Shown here piece after piece: positions 58,134 through 64,000 of a stretch of DNA of 64,000 bases. Under the pieces are notes generated by a model that worked only from the letters and a program-made list of their open reading frames with translations, was not told the origin of the DNA and did not search any database. Both the position numbers and the translations under genes were made by a program. This DNA is from Cobetia sp. cqz5-12 (GTDB lineage Bacteria > Pseudomonadota > Gammaproteobacteria > Pseudomonadales > Halomonadaceae). Positions within the stretch are counted from its first letter, which is position 1. The number at the start of each line of letters is the position of its first letter. The stretch is taken from the NCBI RefSeq assembly GCF_016495405.1, contig NZ_CP044522.1, forward strand, positions 3,085,638-3,149,637, read 5' to 3'.

Positions 58134-58167
58134 TGACAGGGCCTGACAACGATGTCAGGCCCTGTCA
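58134..58167. repeat. Perfect inverted repeat after the MFS gene
   Basis: TGACAGGGCCTGACA (58134-58148) pairs with 58153-58167 across loop ACGA. There is no T-run, so it may be a terminator or a binding site upstream of the LOV gene. Confidence 0.6.
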
Positions 58168-58322
58168 CATTAGCGGCTGCGATTGCATAAGCCGCGTCTC
58201 CCCGCCATAGTGAAACCGATCATGGTGCTGGAATGTCCGGGCACACGGACAGGCACCCTATACCCGTACTCTCGGGCTCGGTCTTCAGGGCCGGGTTCTT
58301 AAGCCGCAAGGATCAGAGTCAG

Positions 58323-58763
58323 ATGAAAAGACCCCACATGATCAGCCCCGAGCTGCTCGAGAGAGTCGTGAATGCCTCGGACGATGGCATCGTGGTGGCG
58401 GAACAGGAAGGCGATGAGAACATCCTGATCTACGTGAATCAGGGCTTCGAGCGCCTCACCGGTTACAGCGCCGACGAGATTCTCTACCGCGATTGCCGCT
58501 TCCTGCAGAATGATGATCGCGATCAGCCACAGCTGGACAACATTCGAGCCGCGCTGCGCGACAAGCGCCCATGCCGCGAGATACTGCGCAACTATCGCAA
58601 GGATGGCAGTCTGTTCTGGAATGAACTGTCCATGACACCGGTCTTCGATGAGCATGACAACCTGCAGTATTTCGTTGGCGTCCAGAAGGATGTCACCGGC
58701 CTGATGACCGCCAAGGAAGAGTTGGAGCGCCTGCGCGCGGAGCACCCCAGCGAGTCCAACTGA
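58323..58763 (+). CDS. Short LOV-domain blue-light photoreceptor
   Basis: This 146-residue single-domain protein closely matches the short LOV proteins of Pseudomonas putida (PpSB1/PpSB2-LOV type), recalled from memory. The flavin site is complete: Cys58 in YRDCRFLQ (the photo-adduct cysteine), Gln62, Asn90 in LRNYRKDG, Asn100 in FWNELS and Gln121 in FVGVQKDVT. It should bind FMN and form a Cys-FMN adduct under blue light. No output domain follows; a C-terminal helix (MTAKEELERLRAE) would transmit the signal by dimerisation. The start at 58323 (AAGGAT about 10 bp upstream) fits better than 58233. Confidence 0.92.
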   Translation: MKRPHMISPELLERVVNASDDGIVVAEQEGDENILIYVNQGFERLTGYSADEILYRDCRFLQNDDRDQPQLDNIRAALRDKRPCREILRNYRKDGSLFWNELSMTPVFDEHDNLQYFVGVQKDVTGLMTAKEELERLRAEHPSESN

Positions 58764-59081
58764 CCGCCGGCGCTGAAAGCCGGACGCTGAAGACTGCTCA
58801 GTGAAGCACGGTCACGCAAGAGCGGTCACCGAAGATCAGGTGGTGCATACCACCGTCAACGACAACGCCCACCCCACTGGTGGGCGTTGTCGTTGTGCGC
58901 CTCTCGCCATTGGCAGTTGGCGAAGGCTCCGACGAGCTGAGCGAAAGGCTTGTCATCCTCGCCGACGGGCGGTATATAGCCAGAGAGCCTTCGGCGCATC
59001 GCCGCTGGCGGTGCCCGGTATCACAGCCCAGTCCAGGCGCTGGATATCGGGTAGGTCGTTTCAAGATCGTGAGGTCCGCCC
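58764..59081 (+). other. Intergenic region between the LOV gene and the acidic protein gene
   Basis: These about 318 bp hold a strong terminator at 58857-58897 and then an unassigned stretch to 59081 that should contain the promoter of the next gene. The frames crossing it lack support. Confidence 0.5.
58857..58897 (+). terminator. Terminator after the LOV gene
   Basis: CAACGACAACGCCCACC (58857-58873) pairs perfectly with GGTGGGCGTTGTCGTTG (58879-58895) over a 5-base loop. Confidence 0.88.
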
Positions 59082-59327
59082 ATGGCCCGTGAACAATTCC
59101 TCGATGATATCGATGCCACGGCACTCGCCGAAGACAGCCCCACCGATGTGGACTTCGAGCTGTCGTCCTCCAGCGCACCTGCCAAGCCACAACGCAATGA
59201 CTCCCGCCAACGTCTTGAAGCCCTGCTCGAGGAGCGCGCTCTGGCACGCTCCATCCGTGAAGGCTGGGACGATGAAGCCGACGACGATGATCTGATCGAG
59301 GCCAGTGACTGGGGCGAAGAGGAGTAA
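59082..59327 (+). CDS. Small acidic protein, unknown function (PA3496-like layout)
   Basis: This 81-residue hydrophilic protein is strongly acidic: an acidic N-terminus (QFLDDIDATALAEDSPTDVD), a basic helical middle (KPQRNDSRQRLEALLEERAL) and a very acidic C-terminus (DDEADDDDLIEASDWGEEE). The layout resembles the PA3496 family of pseudomonads, but that match is from memory and loose. It has no transmembrane segment. It precedes ettA by about 190 bp and could be cotranscribed. AGGTC lies in front of the ATG. Confidence 0.7.
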   Translation: MAREQFLDDIDATALAEDSPTDVDFELSSSSAPAKPQRNDSRQRLEALLEERALARSIREGWDDEADDDDLIEASDWGEEE

Positions 59328-59520
59328 GCTTGCCACCAGCGACGTGCAGGGGCACGGAAGCCAGGGAGCAGACAGGTGATGGTAGGGGTCGACGCCAGGT
59401 CAGGGAATGTCATGCAGTGAGTCGCCTCGCTCGCCTGGCACAGGCTGCCCGGCTGGCCAAGCGTGACGCCGGGCACTATCATCTGCGCGTCATTCCATTC
59501 TCCAACCAAATTGGGATTCC

Positions 59521-61182
59521 ATGGCGCAATACGTCTATACCATGAACCGGGTGGGCAAGGTCGTTCCCCCGAAGCGCGAGATTCTCAAGGACATCTCGCT
59601 GTCCTTCTTCCCGGGTGCCAAGATCGGTGTGCTCGGTCTCAACGGCTCGGGCAAGTCCTCGCTGCTGCGCATCATGGCCGGCGTCGACCAGGACTACAAC
59701 GGCGAAGCACGTCCCATGCCGGGTCTGAATGTCGGCTACCTTCCCCAGGAGCCGGAACTGGATGATTCCAAGAACGTGCGCGAGTGCGTGGAAGAATCCC
59801 TGGCCCACATCAAGAACGCCCAGACCGAGCTTGATGAAGTCTATGCCGCCTACGCCGAGCCGGACGCCGATTTCGACGCCCTCGCCGCGCGCCAGGCCAA
59901 GCTGGAAGACCTGATCCAGGCCTCCGACGCCCACAACCTCGAGCGCAAGCTGGAAGTGGCCGCCGAAGCACTGCGCCTGCCGCCGTGGGATGCCAATGTC
60001 GGCGTGCTGTCCGGTGGTGAGCGCCGCCGTGTCGCACTGTGCCGTCTGCTGCTCTCGAGCCCGGACATGCTGCTGCTGGACGAGCCGACTAACCACCTGG
60101 ACGCCGAATCCGTCGCCTGGCTGGAACGCTTCCTGCACGACTACGCTGGCACCGTGGTCGCCATCACCCACGACCGCTACTTCCTCGACAACGTCGCCGG
60201 CTGGATTCTCGAGCTGGACCGTGGCCAGGGCATCCCCTTCGAAGGCAACTATTCCTCGTGGCTCGAGCAGAAGGACGCTCGCCTGCAGCAGGAAGCCAAG
60301 CAGGAAGCCTCACGCAACAAGGCCATCCAGCAGGAGCTCGAGTGGGTTCGTCAGAATCCCAAGGGCCGCCAGGCCAAGAGCAAGGCGCGTCTCAACCGCT
60401 TCGAGGAAATGCAGTCCGGCGATTTCCAGAAGCGCAACGAGACCAACGAGATCTACATTCCGCCGGGACCGCGTCTGGGCGACAAGGTCATCGAACTGCA
60501 CAACGTCACCAAGCGTTTCGACGACAAGCTGCTGTTCGATGATCTGTCCTTCACCATTCCCCAGGGCGCCATCGTCGGTATCGTCGGCGGCAACGGTGCG
60601 GGTAAATCCACGCTGTTCAAGCTGGTGACCGGCAAGGACACCCCGGACAGCGGCGAAGTGGTGCTGGGCGAGACCGTCAAGGTCGCCTACGTCGAGCAGC
60701 TGCGTGATGGCCTGGAAGACAATCAGACCGTCTGGGAAGCCGTCTCCGGCGGTCAGGACATGCTCAACATCAACGGCCATGAAGTCTCGTCGCGCGCCTA
60801 TGTCGGTCGCTTCAACTTCAAGGGCACTGACCAGCAGAAGCGTCTGTCTGATCTGTCCGGTGGTGAGCGCGGGCGTCTGCAGCTGGCCCAGACCCTGAAG
60901 CAGGCTGCCAACGTGCTGCTGCTGGATGAGCCGTCCAACGACCTGGACATCGAGACCCTGCGTGCACTGGAAGAAGCCCTGCTGGCCTTTCCTGGCTGCG
61001 CGATGGTCATCTCGCACGACCGCTGGTTCCTGGATCGCATCGCGACCCACATCCTCGCCTATGAGGGTGATTCCAACGTGGTGTTCTTCGAAGGCAGCTA
61101 TACCGAATATGAAGCGGACTATCACGCGCGTGTCGGCAACGATGCTCCCAAGCGCATGAAGTACAAGCGTATCGACGCCTGA
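59521..61182 (+). CDS. ettA: Energy-dependent translational throttle protein EttA (ABC-F)
   Basis: EttA is a ribosome-binding ABC-F ATPase that gates the first elongation step according to the ATP/ADP ratio. The 553-residue protein has two ABC domains and no membrane segment: the first has Walker A GLNGSGKSSLLR, signature LSGGERRRVALCRLL and Walker B MLLLDEPTNHLD; the second has GGNGAGKSTLFK, LSGGERGRLQLAQTL and LLLDEPSNDLD. The linker and arm region (DARLQQEAKQEASRNKAIQQ) and C-terminus ending RMKYKRIDA are typical of EttA. It ends before a terminator at 61225. Confidence 0.96.
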   Translation: MAQYVYTMNRVGKVVPPKREILKDISLSFFPGAKIGVLGLNGSGKSSLLRIMAGVDQDYNGEARPMPGLNVGYLPQEPELDDSKNVRECVEESLAHIKNAQTELDEVYAAYAEPDADFDALAARQAKLEDLIQASDAHNLERKLEVAAEALRLPPWDANVGVLSGGERRRVALCRLLLSSPDMLLLDEPTNHLDAESVAWLERFLHDYAGTVVAITHDRYFLDNVAGWILELDRGQGIPFEGNYSSWLEQKDARLQQEAKQEASRNKAIQQELEWVRQNPKGRQAKSKARLNRFEEMQSGDFQKRNETNEIYIPPGPRLGDKVIELHNVTKRFDDKLLFDDLSFTIPQGAIVGIVGGNGAGKSTLFKLVTGKDTPDSGEVVLGETVKVAYVEQLRDGLEDNQTVWEAVSGGQDMLNINGHEVSSRAYVGRFNFKGTDQQKRLSDLSGGERGRLQLAQTLKQAANVLLLDEPSNDLDIETLRALEEALLAFPGCAMVISHDRWFLDRIATHILAYEGDSNVVFFEGSYTEYEADYHARVGNDAPKRMKYKRIDA

Positions 61183-61224
61183 TGACCCGGCGGGATCCGC
61201 CACGCTGATCGACGCAAGCCTCTA

Positions 61225-61258
61225 GACGCCCTCACCGTTCACCCGGTGGGGGCGTCTT
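61225..61258 (+). terminator. Terminator after ettA
   Basis: GACGCCCTCACCG pairs with CCGGTGGGGGCGTC, with a small mismatch at the tip and followed by TTGC. Confidence 0.7.
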
Positions 61259-61430
61259 GCCGTCGGGCCCTACTGTTCGTTCCAGTATGTCCGCTCTGTC
61301 CGCCTTGTTCAGCGTCTTTCCTTCCCTCCTCACCACCACCCCCTCCTCCCAGCACGCCACCCTGACTTGCAGTGCTCGGCGCAAGCCGTCATAACAGGAG
61401 CTTGCCAATTCATCCATTCGGGAACCGTCT

Positions 61431-62807
61431 ATGAATCGCTGGCTACAGCAACCCCTCATGTGGCTGCGAACCTGGACCACCAGCATCGCCTATCTCCCCA
61501 GCATGCTGGCCATGGTCTATACCCTGCTGGGACTGATCTCGGTGATGCCCTCCGGACTGCCGGATCCTTCCTCGCTGCCGTATAGCGACTTTTTCGAAGC
61601 ACTGACCTTCAAGGAACATGACACACCGCGCACCCTGCTGGCGGCACTGGTCGGCGGCCTGATCTCGCTGATGGTCTTCAGTTTCACCATGGTGATGAGC
61701 GTGCTCACCCAGGCCGGCGCGCAGTTCTCCCACAAGCTTCTGCTGGGTCTGGTGACCGAGCGCCATCACCAGCTGGTACTCGGCCACTATCTGGGCAGCC
61801 TGCTGTTCCTGCTCGTCAACCTGATGGTGCCCAATACGGGCGACTCCCCGACTCTGTGGCGCTCGCTGGCGGTCTATCTGGGCGTGCTGATGATGGTCAA
61901 CTGCCTGGGGATGTTCGTCTACTTCATCCATCAGGTATCGCAGTCGGTGCAGATCAACGCCGTCGCGCGACGCCTGTCCGGACGCACCCGCCACTCGCTG
62001 GAGCGCTTGCGTGAGCGCAATCGTGACGATGGCTTCTGCGAGCGCGAGGTCAGCCGTGACGACGACCAGTGCCAGCTACTGCGGGCACGCAGGCGTGGCT
62101 ACATCCAGCAGGTCGATTTCTCGGCGCTGCGCCAGCTGGCCATCAAGCATGACATGGTGGTGCATCTGGATTTCGCGCTGGGCGCCTTCATCGTCAGCGG
62201 CATGCCCTTGATGCGCATCGAGTGGCCCAACGGCCTGCCAGAGGGCGCGACGGCGGGGGAAGAGCTCGACGAAGAGCAGCAGGCCGAGTTGATCAAGAAT
62301 CTGCGTGCTGCGCTTGGCTATCTGGATGGAGAGTCCGTCGAGGACCTGCACGAGCACGGCCTGACCCAGCTGATGGAGGTCGCCATCAAGGCGCTGTCGC
62401 CCGGCATCAATGACCCCGGCACGGCACGTCTGTGCATGCACCAGCTGACCGAACTGCTCAGCGAGCGCATGTCGATACCGCTGTGCAACTGTTGCGTGGA
62501 TGATCACAAGGCCGTTCGTGTCAGCTGGCAGATGGAGTCCTTCGCAAGCCTCCTCTACCGCTCCATCACGCCGATTCTGCATTATGGCCGTGATGACCTC
62601 TCGATCTGCCTGGCCCTGCTGGAGCTGTTGAAGACCCTGTCCCTGATGGGCGCACAACACGGTCACCTGGTGCTGCTGCAACAGCATGCCGACAAGGTGG
62701 TGGAGGCGATTCTCGCCCAGGCCGAATTCGAGGTGGATCGTCGCTTCATCGAACACGGTCTGCAGGCCGGTCACCATCGACTAAACCTGCCCAGCCCTCA
62801 GTGGTAG
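61431..62807 (+). CDS. DUF2254 family membrane protein
   Basis: This 458-residue protein has several N-terminal hydrophobic segments (YLPSMLAMVYTLLGLISVMP; TLLAALVGGLISLMVFSFTM; LVLGHYLGSLLFLLVNLMV; LAVYLGVLMMVNCLGMFVYF) followed by a soluble C-terminal domain. The blocks VMSVLTQAGAQFSHKLLLG, QLVLGHYLGSLLFLL and ALSPGINDPGTARLCMHQL are typical of DUF2254. The function is unknown. ATG 61431 is its start and fits a mostly membrane-anchored protein. It is convergent with the DUF1328 gene and shares a hairpin with it. Confidence 0.85.
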   Translation: MNRWLQQPLMWLRTWTTSIAYLPSMLAMVYTLLGLISVMPSGLPDPSSLPYSDFFEALTFKEHDTPRTLLAALVGGLISLMVFSFTMVMSVLTQAGAQFSHKLLLGLVTERHHQLVLGHYLGSLLFLLVNLMVPNTGDSPTLWRSLAVYLGVLMMVNCLGMFVYFIHQVSQSVQINAVARRLSGRTRHSLERLRERNRDDGFCEREVSRDDDQCQLLRARRRGYIQQVDFSALRQLAIKHDMVVHLDFALGAFIVSGMPLMRIEWPNGLPEGATAGEELDEEQQAELIKNLRAALGYLDGESVEDLHEHGLTQLMEVAIKALSPGINDPGTARLCMHQLTELLSERMSIPLCNCCVDDHKAVRVSWQMESFASLLYRSITPILHYGRDDLSICLALLELLKTLSLMGAQHGHLVLLQQHADKVVEAILAQAEFEVDRRFIEHGLQAGHHRLNLPSPQW

Positions 62808-62828
62808 AAGGCCAGCGACAGAACGCAC

Positions 62829-62864
62829 AACGCCCGCAGCGGTCGATACCGTCTGCGGGCGTTT
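62829..62864. terminator. Bidirectional terminator between DUF2254 and DUF1328 genes
   Basis: AACGCCCGCAG pairs with CTGCGGGCGTT over a 13-base loop, followed by TGC. Confidence 0.8.
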
Positions 62865-62888
62865 GCATCGTGATGAAAGCCGTCCGTA

Positions 62889-63050
62889 TCAGGGCTTGCG
62901 ACGCCCCTTGAAGAACGACACCAGGAACAGCACCAGGAAGACGACGAACAGTACCTTGGCGATGGTGGCCGCAGTACCCGCGATACCGCCAAAGCCGAGT
63001 ACAGCGGCAATCACGGCAACGATCAGAAAGATGATGGCATAGTTGAGCAT
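62889..63050 (-). CDS. DUF1328 small membrane protein
   Basis: This 53-residue protein was read directly from sequence; it is shorter than most annotation cut-offs. It begins [20 protein letters not shown] and ends FFKGRRKP, with two hydrophobic helices, the family's Gly-rich [10 protein letters not shown] turn and a basic tail, all matching the DUF1328 (YtjA-like) family. It sits in the inner membrane and its role is unknown. The ATG at 63050 has AAGGAA 6-7 bp upstream. It is convergent with the DUF2254 gene. Confidence 0.93.
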   Translation of the reverse strand: MLNYAIIFLIVAVIAAVLGFGGIAGTAATIAKVLFVVFLVLFLVSFFKGRRKP

Positions 63051-63522
63051 GGCAATTCCTTATGTCATGGAGAACCTGTAGTGGCCGACGACAGCAGCGG
63101 CACAATGCCTGCCTCTGCATATGGCGTCTCATTCGACGCGCTCGCCCTTCGCTCATCAGGTGTGGCAGCTGGCGTGATTGCCGAAGGGCAGAGTCACGAC
63201 AGACCGCTTGATCACCTTGTCCATGTGAAGATGGTAATCAATACAAGTAAAGTCAAGGCCATGTCTCGAATTGGTAAAAGATTTTCCAGCGCGGGTTGAA
63301 AGCCTCACACATCAGCCGCAGGTCCATTACAGGCACACGGCAGGTGGCATCCGGTTGGCCGCACGCATGCAGCTCGGACAAGTGGCGCTACTTGTCGGGT
63401 GCCACCTTATCTCCATCGAAAACGCCCCACCAGGAGCTTCCTGGCGGGGCGTTTTCGATAAAGACCCATGTATGCCGCCTGACGGCAGGGCTCGTCGGCT
63501 CACACATGGGCGCAAGTGACGT
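63051..63522. other. Gene-free region upstream of the DUF1328 gene
   Basis: These about 470 bp contain the thioredoxin-unit terminator at 63413-63460. An AT-richer patch at 63220-63290 probably holds the DUF1328 promoter: on the minus strand there is a TTGACT hexamer, but no good -10. No gene is visible. Confidence 0.4.
63413..63460 (-). terminator. Terminator downstream of the thioredoxin-like gene
   Basis: ATCGAAAACGCCCC-CCAGG and CCTGG-GGGGCGTTTTCGAT pair with one mismatch around GAGCTT or similar. It lies about 60 bp after the thioredoxin-like stop codon. Confidence 0.85.
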
Positions 63523-63906
63523 TTACAGCGCAGCGATCATTGCCTCGGCATAGGCGATGAGCTCCGACTCGCTCATCACCTCGACGCGGTTCAATCCACT
63601 GTTGAGACTCGCCGGCTGACCGTGACGAACCAGCAAGGTACGTGGATAGCCCGCACCACCGATACGCTCACTCAGCTGTGCATGAGCATCGCTGAGATAG
63701 ACCCCGCGGGTCTGCTGCACGCAAAGGGTCACCAGTGGCAGACCGCCACGGGCAAGCGCCGCCTCGAAGGCAGGCAACGCCGGACGCTGACGCTCGGTGC
63801 AATCCGGGCACCATTCAGCGACCTGATTGAGCACGAAGGTATCGCCAGCGGCCAGCCGCGCTTCCACCTCGGCCAAGGTGACGTGAGAAGAGATGTCGTT
63901 GCTCAT
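63523..63906 (-). CDS. Thioredoxin-fold protein with WCPDC motif
   Basis: This 127-residue protein has a thioredoxin-like fold with the redox pair in EWCPDC (Cys33, Cys36) and a cis-Pro motif GYPRT about 65 residues later. It lacks a signal peptide, so it should act in the cytoplasm. Family members with WCPDC are often glutaredoxin-like or thioredoxin-like reductants. The start codon lies 8 bp from the stop of the acyltransferase gene, so the two form an operon; AGGTGA precedes the ATG. Confidence 0.88.
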   Translation of the reverse strand: MSNDISSHVTLAEVEARLAAGDTFVLNQVAEWCPDCTERQRPALPAFEAALARGGLPLVTLCVQQTRGVYLSDAHAQLSERIGGAGYPRTLLVRHGQPASLNSGLNRVEVMSESELIAYAEAMIAAL

Positions 63907-63914
63907 GGTTCACC

Positions 63915-64000
63915 TCAGTACAGGGACGGATCGGTTTTCTCGGGACGTGTCTTGAAGCGACGGTGCAGCCACAGATACTGCTCGGGATGCTTGCGGATCG
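63915..64000 (-). CDS. LpxL/HtrB-like lipid A acyltransferase, C-terminal end (truncated by window edge)
   Basis: Only the last 27 codons are in the window. They encode IRKHPEQYLWLHRRFKTRP followed by EKTDPSLY and stop, which matches the conserved C-terminus of the LpxL/LpxM family of late acyltransferases of lipid A (PEQYMWxHRRFKTRP). These inner-membrane enzymes add secondary acyl chains to lipid A precursors. Which paralogue it is cannot be told from this fragment. The thioredoxin-like gene follows by 8 bp. Confidence 0.8.
   Translation of the reverse strand, partial: IRKHPEQYLWLHRRFKTRPEKTDPSLY

Overview
The window is GC-rich chromosomal DNA from a gammaproteobacterium. The gene content and order (gacA-uvrC-pgsA; tesA/ybbA/ybbP; yrfG-hslR-hslO with divergent nudE and nearby pckA; nrdR-ribD-ribB-ribH-nusB-thiL-pgpA) together with a glucosylglycerate osmolyte locus and a TRAP transporter point to a marine or halophilic member of the Halomonadaceae (Halomonas/Cobetia type). 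The family placement is inference; the gammaproteobacterial placement is firm. I see no prophage, insertion sequence, CRISPR array or plasmid backbone. Almost every gene has a recognisable family, and both window edges cut a gene (an iron-type ABC ATPase on the left, an LpxL/HtrB-like acyltransferase on the right).

Layout. 1-2.1 kb: 3' end of a ferric-iron-type ABC ATPase, an AraC regulator, and two identical tRNA-Ala(GGC) genes with a clear promoter. 2.4-7.1 kb: gacA/uvrY, uvrC, pgsA, then tRNA-Gly, tRNA-Cys and tRNA-Leu; the Gly gene has a perfect-consensus sigma-70 promoter. 7.5-10.3 kb: FNT-family channel, SpoIIAA-like protein and a membrane protein resembling the eukaryotic ALG10/DIE2 glucosyltransferase. 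10.6-18.4 kb: proS, a lytic transglycosylase, pckA, hslO-hslR-yrfG and nudE. 18.6-23.6 kb: a repeat-containing secreted small protein, a YjgR-type HerA-like ATPase, an untracked 40-residue ORF, and a GAF-PAS-degenerate-GGDEF protein. 23.8-30.5 kb: ilvD, a DUF1508 protein, a second-type Lon protease (AsrA-like) and a DUF945 protein. 30.6-36.5 kb: the riboflavin/thiamine/NusB operon, with a RibB whose GTP-cyclohydrolase II half has lost its zinc cysteines. 36.9-41.6 kb: a GlsB-type membrane protein and a convergent glucosylglycerate locus (phosphorylase facing phosphatase plus synthase). 41.9-46.1 kb: DctPQM TRAP transporter with its GntR/FCD regulator. 46.3-52.8 kb: a DUF6506-like protein, glyA, the YbbA/YbbP exporter pair and divergent tesA. 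53-58 kb: PPK2, DMT exporter, ZntB, SelT/W/H-like protein, MFS transporter. 58.3-64 kb: a short LOV photoreceptor, a small acidic protein, ettA, a DUF2254 protein, a DUF1328 micro-membrane protein and a thioredoxin-like protein sitting behind the acyltransferase.

How the genes work together. The riboflavin operon supplies FMN/FAD, and the LOV protein needs FMN. The gpgP-gpgS pair should build glucosylglycerate, an osmolyte used under salt stress and nitrogen limitation, and the convergent GH13_18 phosphorylase should recover it. Many units end in long perfect hairpins, several sharing an AACGACAA/TTGTCGTT stem base, and most convergent gene pairs share one bidirectional terminator. The most interesting points are the ALG10-like protein, the short LOV protein, the glucosylglycerate locus, the repeat-bearing secreted protein and several candidate operators.
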